A DNA stretch of 64,000 nucleotides. Origin: Candidatus Saccharimonadota bacterium. Its GTDB lineage: Bacteria; Patescibacteriota; Saccharimonadia; Saccharimonadales; Saccharimonadaceae. The first letter of the stretch is position 1; every line of letters starts with the position of its first letter. Shown piece by piece: positions 49,342 to 57,789 of this stretch. Location of the stretch: assembly GCA_017514765.1 (NCBI GenBank), contig JAFWIU010000009.1, positions 61,741-125,740 on the forward strand. Reading direction: 5' to 3'. The notes beneath the pieces were generated by a model, which was not told where the DNA came from, ran no database searches, and saw nothing but the letters and a program-made list of their open reading frames with translations. The position numbers and the translations under genes were made by a program.

Positions 49342-49683
49342 ATGTTAAGTAAGAAGTATCGATTTCATTCGCGGGGTGGGGTGAAATGGGTGTATCAGCA
49401 TGGGAAGACGGTGAGAACGGCAAAGATGTCGCTAGTTTTTGCGGAGAATACGAGGGGGTTTACGAGAGTGGCGGTAGTGGTATCGAAAAAGGTAGAAAAG
49501 ACGGCGGTGGGGAGGAATCGGATTAGACGGCGGGTATACGAGGCGCTGAGACGAAATTTTGAGCTGGTGCCAAAAAGAAGGGATTATGTGTTTGTGGTGT
49601 ACTCAAAAGAAGTGATGAGGATGCTGTTTGGGGAGCTTGAAGGGATGCTGGGGAAGTTGGTGGAAGAGAGCAAGGTGGAGTAG
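49342..49683 (+). CDS. rnpA: Ribonuclease P protein component
   Basis: A 113-residue RnpA: RGGVKWVYQHGK near the start and the signature GRNRIRRRVYEALR near residue 58, used in binding the P RNA and tRNA precursors. It follows rpmH as usual. The next core genes, yidC and jag, are displaced 2.8 kb downstream by a surface-protein gene. Confidence 0.95.
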   Translation: MLSKKYRFHSRGGVKWVYQHGKTVRTAKMSLVFAENTRGFTRVAVVVSKKVEKTAVGRNRIRRRVYEALRRNFELVPKRRDYVFVVYSKEVMRMLFGELEGMLGKLVEESKVE

Positions 49684-49828
49684 GGGATGATTATTCACTT
49701 TTAAATTATGTGATTATATTTTACAAGCAAAAAAGTAAGCGATGTAGTGAGTTAGTGCATTGGTGTTGTGTGGGGTGATGGAACGTGATAATATATAAAC
49801 ATAAGCCAATTAAAAGGATTATTTAATT

Positions 49829-52354
49829 ATGGTCATACGGAATCATTATTATAGAACAGTAATGCTGAGTATAGGTGTGATGTTTGGAGCCATCGCTATG
49901 GTTGGTGGGATATTAGCTAGTAATCGGGTATTAGCGGAAGATAATACTTCCATAGTAGATGAAATAAACATAACAGTCCCAGTATCATGCACTATTTCTG
50001 GTACTGGACAGAATTCCCATAATGCTAATATCAATAATGGACTATATGAAAACAATATAGGTACTACTACTCTACATGCTTTCTGTAATGACAATGAAGG
50101 ATTCGCTATATATGCAGCTGGATATACAGGAAATGAAGTAGGAGGAACAAATAGTAATAAACTAGTAGGAACAAATGAATCGGGTAATGCAATTATAGAA
50201 TCAGGTATTGCTACAACTGCTGGTAATCCTGATGTGTCTAATTGGGCGATGAAACTAGCAATAACACAAGATTCTGGTGATACTACTGGGACTAATGCTT
50301 TTACGATTGACTCTGCTCCTAATGTAGACCTTCCAAGTCAAGCAGGACAATCTGTAACTAGTACACCATTTTCGCAATACCATGTAGTACCAAATGAATA
50401 TACCAAAGTAGCCCATAAGAACTCTGGTACCGACATGACTGCAACTACTGGCGGAGTTAAGCTTACTACTACTTATGCTGCTTACATTTCTAAGACTCAA
50501 GCTGCTGATACGTACTCTGGACAAGTAATCTATACCCTAGTCCACCCAGCCTCTCATGCTGCTCCTGGTACTGGTATATCAGTTACTTATAATAGCGGCG
50601 AGCTACAATTCGCTGGTGGAGCTACCACTAACCAAGTATCATATGTAGAAGATTGCTCCAATGCCACTTATATCGCTACTACTCCACTCATTGCTAAGAC
50701 TTCCAATATTGATAATGAAGGTAATCAAAGTGGCTCTTATGCGACGGGTGAAACTTTGACTCCAATCACTGCTACTGGTGCTAATAAAATGAAAGTCGTC
50801 ATCCGCTATGGATTATCTAGTGACACTATGCTTCCAGTAATAGAAGGAAACTGGGATGGCCAAAGTGCTCCTGGTAACTACGAAATACTTCAGGGTCCAG
50901 CCACCGGTACTGTTACCTATACCTTTAATGGCGATGCAGTTACTTTCTACATGGGGGTAGATAGTGCACCTGCAGCCACAGATGGACAAAATTATGGTTA
51001 CTTCGCTGAAGTCTACCCTATTTATAATGCCGAACCAGCCGGTATAGATACTACTGCCATTTGTAACTATACTGCTGGAGATGGTACCTATATTGAACCA
51101 AATCATTTCAAGGGTTGGACTATAGGAGCTAACACTTTCACTGATGAAGAGGAAATCAAAACCTACATTAGTGAACATGCCGAGGAGATAGCTAGTACTG
51201 GACTTACCATTACCGCCGCTAATCCGTACGCTATAGTCTACGATGGGAATACGGCATCTGCTGGTACTATGAATGGCTTCGTCACTATCCCAGACCCAGC
51301 TAATCCAAATGACGCAAGTGGGGTAAATAATACTGTGGACCTCATGGCACCAAACTACAAGAAGACGGGCTATGGCTTCGCTGGTTGGAGTGAGAATCCT
51401 AGTGCTACAGTAAATGGTAGTGACACAATCTACGGTCCTAACCAAAACATTAATGCAGGTACCTTAACTTATGATGAAGACAACAATAAATCCGCTGTAC
51501 TATATGCTGTATGGGTACAGTCTAGTGGTAATATGCAAAACTTCTCCTGTAGTAGCCTAAGTGCTAATCAGGTTACAGCATTAACTGATACACGAGACAA
51601 TAATGTCTACACAGTAGGTAAACAAGCTGATGGTAACTGCTGGATGATGGAGAACTTAAGACTAGATAGTACAGCCACATTAAGCAGCTCAAACACTGAC
51701 AATCCCGCATCAGGATTCACCAGTATTGCAACCTCCACTGATGATTGGTGTGATGATAGCAATGAAACCTGTACCAATCAAAACAAACTAAACACCAATA
51801 ATACAAATCTAGGTGGTACTAATGCTTCAAATGTCCCACTCGTCAATGGTCCAGGTCAATACAATGGTAGTAGTGCAACTGGCGGTACTAAGGGTAGTAG
51901 TGGTGGTAATAATTATAGCTGGTACAGTTACGGTAACTACTACAACTGGTACACTGCTACAGCTGGTACTGGTACATATAGTGTATCATCCGGCAATGCT
52001 ACTGGTAGTATCTGCCCAAGCGGCTGGATATTACCTAGTGGATGGCAAAGTAGTAGTGATAAGGGTCAGTTCAGTGCACTAGATTTTACTATGGGTGGAA
52101 TTGGAGAATACCAATCTGGCACTGTAGCTACTAATAGATGGCGCAGCTACCCGGCTAACTTCATTTATTCCGGTGGCTGGTGTGGTCCCGTCGCGGGCGC
52201 TCGTGGTCTACACGGTGGCTACTGGTCGCGTACAGCCGGCAGTAGTGACAGCGCGGGGTATCTATTCTTCACTTCAGAGGTCGTCAATCCTGGCTATGGC
52301 CTCAACGATGTGCGATTCGGTCTAACTATTCGGTGCTTGAGTCTAGGCTCGTAG
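49829..52354 (+). CDS. Large surface protein with InlB-type repeat and FSuc major-paralogous (lectin-like) C-terminus
   Basis: An 841-residue secreted protein. The signal peptide is about residues 1-35 (ending near VLAE). A Thr/Asn/Gly-rich N-terminal domain is followed by InlB-like units (KGWTIGAN near 430; IVYDGNTASAGT to FAGWSENPS at 469-532) and a C-terminal FSuc domain (CWMMENLRLD near 606, ICPSGWILP near 729, YWSRTAG near 797, IRC at the end). It is homologous to the protein at 2783. The last about 190 bases (from about 52165) are clearly richer in G+C than the rest. It separates rnpA from yidC, so it probably was inserted there. Confidence 0.8.
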   Translation: MVIRNHYYRTVMLSIGVMFGAIAMVGGILASNRVLAEDNTSIVDEINITVPVSCTISGTGQNSHNANINNGLYENNIGTTTLHAFCNDNEGFAIYAAGYTGNEVGGTNSNKLVGTNESGNAIIESGIATTAGNPDVSNWAMKLAITQDSGDTTGTNAFTIDSAPNVDLPSQAGQSVTSTPFSQYHVVPNEYTKVAHKNSGTDMTATTGGVKLTTTYAAYISKTQAADTYSGQVIYTLVHPASHAAPGTGISVTYNSGELQFAGGATTNQVSYVEDCSNATYIATTPLIAKTSNIDNEGNQSGSYATGETLTPITATGANKMKVVIRYGLSSDTMLPVIEGNWDGQSAPGNYEILQGPATGTVTYTFNGDAVTFYMGVDSAPAATDGQNYGYFAEVYPIYNAEPAGIDTTAICNYTAGDGTYIEPNHFKGWTIGANTFTDEEEIKTYISEHAEEIASTGLTITAANPYAIVYDGNTASAGTMNGFVTIPDPANPNDASGVNNTVDLMAPNYKKTGYGFAGWSENPSATVNGSDTIYGPNQNINAGTLTYDEDNNKSAVLYAVWVQSSGNMQNFSCSSLSANQVTALTDTRDNNVYTVGKQADGNCWMMENLRLDSTATLSSSNTDNPASGFTSIATSTDDWCDDSNETCTNQNKLNTNNTNLGGTNASNVPLVNGPGQYNGSSATGGTKGSSGGNNYSWYSYGNYYNWYTATAGTGTYSVSSGNATGSICPSGWILPSGWQSSSDKGQFSALDFTMGGIGEYQSGTVATNRWRSYPANFIYSGGWCGPVAGARGLHGGYWSRTAGSSDSAGYLFFTSEVVNPGYGLNDVRFGLTIRCLSLGS

Positions 52355-52395
52355 TCGTCTTAGCCGTTTAAGCCTTGTCCCAGGTAAACGAACAG

Positions 52396-52466
52396 ACTAG
52401 AAAAGTGCCATTTCCTCCCCGCGGAGCTCCACGGCTCCCGGAGATGGGAATAGTACTTTTGCTAGT
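52396..52466. repeat. Imperfect palindrome after the surface-protein gene
   Basis: ACTAG(c)AAAAGT... arms pair over about 20 positions with a few mismatches, enclosing a GC-rich centre (GGAGC/GCTCC). It lies 42 bp after the stop and may be a terminator or a recombination-related hairpin. Confidence 0.55.
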
Positions 52467-52518
52467 TGTGAGGGTGATTATTTGTGGGGATTAGTGAATG
52501 TATGGTATAATGGAGAGA

Positions 52519-53628
52519 ATGGATAAGAAGAGTGTGAAAAAATACATCTACTGGGGGATATTTATTGCGTTTGTGGTGGGGTCGATTATGACGGGGAGTC
52601 CGTTTAACTTTATTGATATGATTGTGGTGCGGCCGATTGTGAACATACTGTTCGTGATATTTAATCTGGTGCATGATTTTGGGCTCGCAATTATTATCTT
52701 TACGGTGATTGTGAAGCTATGTATGTGGCCACTCACAAAGCAACAGCTGAATCAGACGAAGTTGATGCGGAAACTGCAGCCGGAACTGACGAAGATCAAG
52801 AAGAATTGTCAAGGTAATAAGCAGCTAGAATCGCTGCAGACGATGGACTTATATAAGCGATATAATGTGAAGCCGTTTGCGCCGATTGTAACTTTACTAA
52901 TACAGTTACCGATATTTATTGCGATTTTCTCGGCGATTCGGGTGATTGCGACGCCTTTGCCACAGGATAATCTGATGAATCGAGCATATGATATTGTGGC
53001 ATATGAGGGGTCGGAGATTAGAGCTCTTGAAGAGAAACAACAGGTTTACTTGGCGGATTTGACGAATTCGGAGATCCCGACGGAAGTGAAGACACCGTAT
53101 GATTTCCATCCGATGCTATTTGGGGCGATACGGCTAGATGTGAAGGCGAGTGATGTGATGACGGGGAAGTTTTCGTGGTCAGCAATGTTTATTCTTATTT
53201 GTGCAATAATGGCGTCGGTGGTGCAGTATTTTGCGACGAGGCAACAGCTACCATCAGGGAAGTCGGAGAAGAAGAAAAAGTTTCGTGATATTGTGAGGGA
53301 GGCGAAGGAAGGTCGAGAGCTGGATGAATCGGATGTATCGGCGATAACATCTGGACAGATGTCTGCTATGATGCCGATCATGATGTTTATCATTATGTTT
53401 AATCTTAACGGGGCGCTCGCGTTTTATTATTTCCTCAGTAATATAATGACAGTGGTGATCCAGAGAATTGTACTCAAGAAAGTCAATCAGGAGATTGACG
53501 ATATGACGGATAAAGTCGTTCTAAAAGAGCTTAAGAATATCAAAGAGGCCGAAGTGGTCGAAAACAAAAAAACAGGAACAAAAATAACACGCATCTCCGC
53601 AAAAGATAGTAAAAAGAAAAGGAGATAA
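52519..53628 (+). CDS. yidC: Membrane protein insertase YidC
   Basis: A 369-residue Oxa1-type insertase. Five core helices are recognisable, with the conserved KLCMWPLTKQQLNQTKLMRKLQPEL cytoplasmic segment near 75-100 (positively charged, with the hairpin following) and a basic tail ending SKKKRR. An unusual charged insertion of about 45 residues lies before the last helices. I start at ATG 52519 (MDKKSVKK); TATAAT ends 7 bases upstream, so the mRNA is probably leaderless. Confidence 0.93.
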   Translation: MDKKSVKKYIYWGIFIAFVVGSIMTGSPFNFIDMIVVRPIVNILFVIFNLVHDFGLAIIIFTVIVKLCMWPLTKQQLNQTKLMRKLQPELTKIKKNCQGNKQLESLQTMDLYKRYNVKPFAPIVTLLIQLPIFIAIFSAIRVIATPLPQDNLMNRAYDIVAYEGSEIRALEEKQQVYLADLTNSEIPTEVKTPYDFHPMLFGAIRLDVKASDVMTGKFSWSAMFILICAIMASVVQYFATRQQLPSGKSEKKKKFRDIVREAKEGRELDESDVSAITSGQMSAMMPIMMFIIMFNLNGALAFYYFLSNIMTVVIQRIVLKKVNQEIDDMTDKVVLKELKNIKEAEVVENKKTGTKITRISAKDSKKKRR

Positions 53629-53631
53629 ATT

Positions 53632-54096
53632 ATGAATAAAGATGAATCGATTAGGTTTGCTTCGAGGTACCTGGAAGATTTACTAAGCTTCTTCGGAATC
53701 AATGTGGCGGTGAGTTCGACGATTGATGATGAGGTGATTCAGTTATCGGTACCGTCGACGTCGCTTAATTCGCTACTCATAGGACGGAACGCGGATAATC
53801 TGCGAGCTCTGCAGCATATTGTGTCGATGGCGTTGGTGTCGAAAGAGGCTGAAATAGTGCGAGTAAATGTGGATGTGGCGAATTACAAGAGGCAGCGAGC
53901 GGATAGGATTGCGGAGAAGGCTGAAGGGTGGATTGAAAAGGTGCGAAGGACTGGGGAATCGATGACGATTGACTTAAACGCGGCAGATAGGCGGGTGGTG
54001 CATAAAGTGGCGCAGGATTATTCGGATATTGAGACACATTCGGAGGGGGAAGGACGAGAGCGGAAGCTTATCATTAGTAAAAAAGAAGTTGATTAG
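53632..54096 (+). CDS. RNA-binding protein Jag/KhpB
   Basis: A 154-residue protein with a KH domain (GRNADNLRALQHI near residue 47 is its nucleic-acid loop, the GxxG partly changed) and an R3H domain (NAADRRVVHKVAQD near 119). The Jag N-terminal domain is missing. It binds RNA and is placed after yidC as in most bacteria. Confidence 0.92.
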   Translation: MNKDESIRFASRYLEDLLSFFGINVAVSSTIDDEVIQLSVPSTSLNSLLIGRNADNLRALQHIVSMALVSKEAEIVRVNVDVANYKRQRADRIAEKAEGWIEKVRRTGESMTIDLNAADRRVVHKVAQDYSDIETHSEGEGRERKLIISKKEVD

Positions 54097-54119
54097 TAAT
54101 ATTTAGAATTATACTAACG

Positions 54120-54288
54120 ATCTTAAATTTAAAATTATTCGCGCTTCGCTCGCGTCATGAATTCTTTGGCAATTTTCTTCACGGAAATTTGCTCGTCTCA
54201 CGCCGGATAATGGTTCGCTCGTCAAATTTCCTAAAAATTGCCAAATAATTCTTGGCTCGCTCAATGCTTATAATTTTAAATTTAAGAT
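54120..54288. repeat. Nested palindromic element, family B, copy 2
   Basis: Three tiers of inverted repeats: outer 19 bp perfect (54120-54138, 54270-54288); second 18 bp with one mismatch (54159-54176, 54234-54251); third 9 bp GGAAATTTG/CAAATTTCC (54183-54191, 54223-54231). The unpaired boxes (TTCGCTCGCGTCATGA, GCTCGTCTCACG, GGCTCGCTCAATGCTTA) resemble those of the copy at 25631. It fills the gap between jag and the LCP gene. Confidence 0.8.
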
Positions 54289-54304
54289 TGTTGAATACCT
54301 CTAG

Positions 54305-56125
54305 TTAGTCCGTATCATCTTTGTTGCCGATGATAATGACGAAGTCGTAGTCGGTGGGGATGCCTTCTGGGATAGTGTCGGCTGATTGAGCGGTTAAGGA
54401 ATATTGGGATTCGAGAGCTTTCTTGGTAGCGGGTTTTTCGTCGCTGAGAGAGTAGAGAGTGTATTCACCTTTATAGTCACCAGTAGGAGCGTCATCAATG
54501 GTGATATTTTCGTAGCCGGCTTCTTCTAGAGTTTGTTGTTCGGTGGAGGCGAGACCGGGTGTTTCGGTACCATTGAGGATAAGGATGGTGGCATCTTCGT
54601 AGACGCTTGGATTGTTGGATAGCATTTTGGCGATGTAGTTCTGGATGCGAGTATAATAGCCAGCACCTCCTACTGGAAGAACATAAGATATACCGTTGAT
54701 TTCTCCGGTGGTGACGAGCATTTCTGGTTCAATAAGGGATACTTGGCGCATGGCGTCGAAATTAAACTCGGAAGCAAGGTGGGCGAAAGATTTGATTTCT
54801 TCGACATTAAAGTTGGTGCGGAGGTTATCTCCTAGTGTATTGGCAAGACCGATGAGGTCGGTGAGGGATAGTTGTTTTTCAAATATTTTATCTTTGATGC
54901 CGATAAGGATTTTCTGTTGGGAAGCACCACGAGAGAAGTCGCCACTAGCTGTGCCATGACGAGCGCGGGCGAGGCCGAGAGCTTGGTCGCCATCAATGGT
55001 ATATTCTTTGCCTGCTTCAAAGACTGCACCAGTGTATAAATAGTCTTCGATGTCTTCATCGAGAGTAACGGTGATGCCGCCAAGTGTGTTAACGATTTGG
55101 ATTAGTGAACTCCAGTTGAGGTGGGCATAGTATTGGAAATCAATATCTAAAATGCTACCAACTTCTTCTACGAGGGCTTCCGCACCAGCTTTTTCGTCGT
55201 CACCTTCCATGTTATTACACCAATACACTTCGTTGATTTTGCCAGTGGCAGTACAAGTGGGGGATGCTTTGAGGTCGCGAGGTAGGGAAAGCATGGCAAT
55301 GTCTCCGGTATCTTGATTGAGGCTAATGACCATGATGGAGTCGGTAAGTTGAGCGCCATCATGAACTCCGTTACCCTCTTCGCCTTCCATATTATATCCG
55401 CTAGTACCAAACGCGAGAATATTGGTGCGACCGTTTTCATCGGTTTTGAGATGTTCATAGGTCGGCTCGGTGAAGGTGATGAGATCAAGGATGTTACCTT
55501 GACCGCCGGTGATTTTGGCGATAATGTCGTTACCCCAGAGGATAAGCCAGGTAATAGCACCGATTAAGATGATAATGATGGCGAGGATGATACTGGTAAT
55601 GATTTTACGTTTCTTGGACACAGGTTTTTTTACCTTCTTTGGTTTTTTAGGGTTACTATCTGTATTGTTTGGTTTGACTGGCTTTTCATTAGCCTCAAGT
55701 TTACCAGTTTCTTCATCAAAATTGAAGACCTGGGTGGGTTGCAGAAAATCAGTGGCGTTGGCAATGGATGAGGACTGAGCTTCAGAGATTTGTTCGGAGG
55801 GTTGGGTGGGTTCTGGTTCAGTGTTGGGTTCTAGATTGTTTACAGCTTCGATTGGTGCGGGGGATGGTGAGGGTGAAGTAGGCTTGGTGGATTTTGTTGA
55901 TGGGGATGGTCTGGTTGTCTTGCGATTGGTGCTGTTTCGGTTGGTGCGAGGTTTGGTGGTGGATTTAGTTGATGTAAGCTTAGTGACGGTGTTGGTGGGT
56001 GTGGGTTTAATTGATGTGGATTTGGTAGATTTTGGTTTGGAGGCGGGTTTGGTTGTGGTAGCAGAAGAAGGCGCCTTTTTGGAGCGACGCGTAGTGAGCC
56101 CATCGATTGATTTATTTTTATCCAT
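54305..56125 (-). CDS. LytR-CpsA-Psr family protein
   Basis: A 606-residue envelope enzyme. Residues 1-115 are a Thr/Lys/Ser/Pro-rich low-complexity cytoplasmic region; a transmembrane helix follows at about 175-197; the LCP domain spans about 230-450 (ILAFGTSG, DSIMVISLNQ, MLSLPRDLKA, GLARARH); and a LytR_C domain lies at about 510-600. LCP enzymes attach glycopolymers such as teichoic acids to peptidoglycan. The long repetitive N-terminus is unusual. It is divergent from the LexA-like gene across only 16 bp. Confidence 0.92.
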   Translation of the reverse strand: MDKNKSIDGLTTRRSKKAPSSATTTKPASKPKSTKSTSIKPTPTNTVTKLTSTKSTTKPRTNRNSTNRKTTRPSPSTKSTKPTSPSPSPAPIEAVNNLEPNTEPEPTQPSEQISEAQSSSIANATDFLQPTQVFNFDEETGKLEANEKPVKPNNTDSNPKKPKKVKKPVSKKRKIITSIILAIIIILIGAITWLILWGNDIIAKITGGQGNILDLITFTEPTYEHLKTDENGRTNILAFGTSGYNMEGEEGNGVHDGAQLTDSIMVISLNQDTGDIAMLSLPRDLKASPTCTATGKINEVYWCNNMEGDDEKAGAEALVEEVGSILDIDFQYYAHLNWSSLIQIVNTLGGITVTLDEDIEDYLYTGAVFEAGKEYTIDGDQALGLARARHGTASGDFSRGASQQKILIGIKDKIFEKQLSLTDLIGLANTLGDNLRTNFNVEEIKSFAHLASEFNFDAMRQVSLIEPEMLVTTGEINGISYVLPVGGAGYYTRIQNYIAKMLSNNPSVYEDATILILNGTETPGLASTEQQTLEEAGYENITIDDAPTGDYKGEYTLYSLSDEKPATKKALESQYSLTAQSADTIPEGIPTDYDFVIIIGNKDDTD

Positions 56126-56141
56126 TATATATAATTATAGC
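56126..56141. promoter_or_regulatory. Overlapping divergent leaderless promoters
   Basis: The 16-bp gap holds TATAAT on the plus strand (56130-56135) and TATAAT on the minus strand (56139-56134), 6 and 8 bases from the two start codons. The two -10 boxes share bases, so the genes cannot be transcribed at the same time. Confidence 0.6.
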
Positions 56142-56471
56142 ATGAAGGTGCAAAAAATTACAAAAAAACAACAAGCGGTTTTGAACTTCTTGGAGGATTT
56201 TACAGAGGAAAATGGATATTCGCCGTCATATCGGGAGATTATGAATGGGTTGGGACTGTCGTCGGTATCGGCGGTGGCGGAGCATATTGATAATATGGTG
56301 TCGAAGGGCATATTGAAAAAAGTGCCGGGGGCCGCGAGGTCGCTTGAGGTGTTGGATTATAAGCACGAGGATACGGTAGAGTTTTTTAAGATGAAGATGA
56401 CGGAATGTAGTGAAGAAGATAAAAAAGTACTGGAAAAGGCGGGGGAGATTCTGGGACTAGATTTGGGGTAG
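56142..56471 (+). CDS. LexA-like winged-helix regulator lacking the protease domain
   Basis: A 109-residue protein. Residues 1-65 match the LexA DNA-binding domain (TKKQQAVLNFLEDFTEENGYSPSYREI, then SSVSAVAEHIDNMVSKGIL). The Ser-Lys autoprotease domain is absent, replaced by an acidic helical tail (about 72-109), so it cannot self-cleave and is not a classic SOS repressor. It may control the divergent LCP gene and the envelope genes that follow. The start is set by the promoter 6 bases upstream. Confidence 0.8.
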   Translation: MKVQKITKKQQAVLNFLEDFTEENGYSPSYREIMNGLGLSSVSAVAEHIDNMVSKGILKKVPGAARSLEVLDYKHEDTVEFFKMKMTECSEEDKKVLEKAGEILGLDLG

Positions 56472-56475
56472 AAAG

Positions 56476-57789
56476 ATGAGCGGGGGAAATAAACGAAAAA
56501 AGAAGAAGGAAAACAAGGAAGAAAGACGAAAGATGGTGATGGCTTTCATTTGTTTGTTTTTAGTTTTTTTATTGTTTGCTGGGTTTTTGATAAAAATGGG
56601 GGTAGATAAGGCGCTATACAATAGATTTGAGGATAGGGGTTTACCAAGGATTAATATTGAATTAAACGGAGTGAGTTTAGATGAAATAAAAAACGGTTCG
56701 AGGAAAACAAAATATAAAGACAATGAGCTAGTTTTATATAATGATGGGCGGGTAAAAAAATATGATAACGTTGAGGTGAAGGGAAGGGGAAATATGACAT
56801 GGGAACAGATCAAAAAACCTTACCAGATAAAGTTTTCAGGCAAGACAGATTTGTTAGGATTAGGGAGGGCAAAAAAATGGGTACTATTGGCTAATTATTA
56901 TGATCATAGCGCTTTAAGAAATGATATTGTTTTTACGTTAGCAGAGATGTTAGATGTGAAATATAATCATAGGGGAAAGTTTGTTGAAATGTACTTTAAT
57001 GATAAATATGAAGGATTATACTACTTAGTGCAGAGAATCGAATTGTCCAAAGGGTCAGTGGATTTACGCAGCAGTGATGGGATTCTATTTGAAATTGACG
57101 CTTTGCATAAATATGATGAAGAGTGCTATGATAGCGCTCTAAAAGATTGTTTGGTTTTTAAAGATGCAATTAGAAAAGATCCCAATGAACAAGAGTTTTT
57201 AATTGATAAGTTTATGGAGGATTATCGAAATGCCGAGATGGTGGCCAAAGAAGGTGAATACGATAAAGTTGCTAACATATTAGATACTAATTCTTTTGCT
57301 AAATACTATTTAGTAAATGAATTTACAGTTAATCCGGACGCATATATGTCTAGTTTTTTTCTTTATAGAGATGATAGTGGGAAGATATGCGCTGGTCCGG
57401 TGTGGGACTTTGACTATGCTTTAGGGAATCGAGAATGGAGATGGCAGGATGACGATAGCTTCTTTTCGCCTTATGAAGATGAAAAAAATATGAATACTAG
57501 AATAATGAAATATCTGTTGAAGATGCCAAGTTTTCAGGATGAAGTGCGACGGGTTTTTCAAGAAAAACTGGCAGGTAGAGGAGAGGAATTGGTTCAAACA
57601 ATCCAGGATAGAAGAGATGAAATTAATAGGGCAATACTGGTAAACAATAAGAAATGGAATATAGAAAATTTTAAAGAAGATGCTGATTCTTTATTGAAAT
57701 GGGTGAAAGCTAGGTATGGGTATTTTGAACAAAAATATGAACGTGAAAGAGAAGATTTTAACGATCAAAAACGTTTCCAGTCTCTATGA
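56476..57789 (+). CDS. CotH-like kinase family protein, membrane anchored
   Basis: A 437-residue protein. A Lys/Arg-rich N-terminus precedes one transmembrane helix (about 22-44), then the CotH domain: VKGRGNMTWEQIKKPYQIKF near 98, LLANYYDHSALRNDI near 137, and GPVWDFDYALGN near 308 with the DFD metal motif. CotH proteins are atypical extracellular kinases. It starts 4 bp after the LexA-like gene and overlaps the convergent sulfatase gene by 32 bp. Confidence 0.87.
   Translation: MSGGNKRKKKKENKEERRKMVMAFICLFLVFLLFAGFLIKMGVDKALYNRFEDRGLPRINIELNGVSLDEIKNGSRKTKYKDNELVLYNDGRVKKYDNVEVKGRGNMTWEQIKKPYQIKFSGKTDLLGLGRAKKWVLLANYYDHSALRNDIVFTLAEMLDVKYNHRGKFVEMYFNDKYEGLYYLVQRIELSKGSVDLRSSDGILFEIDALHKYDEECYDSALKDCLVFKDAIRKDPNEQEFLIDKFMEDYRNAEMVAKEGEYDKVANILDTNSFAKYYLVNEFTVNPDAYMSSFFLYRDDSGKICAGPVWDFDYALGNREWRWQDDDSFFSPYEDEKNMNTRIMKYLLKMPSFQDEVRRVFQEKLAGRGEELVQTIQDRRDEINRAILVNNKKWNIENFKEDADSLLKWVKARYGYFEQKYEREREDFNDQKRFQSL

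Noticed and set aside
50813..51445. A 210-codon open frame antisense to the surface-protein gene
   Set aside because: The Thr/Asn-rich coding strand produces long Ile/Ser/Val frames on the reverse strand; no start signals.
55806..56141. N-terminal extension of the LexA-like gene
   Set aside because: It runs antisense through the LCP gene's low-complexity region; LexA homology and the promoter both begin at 56142.
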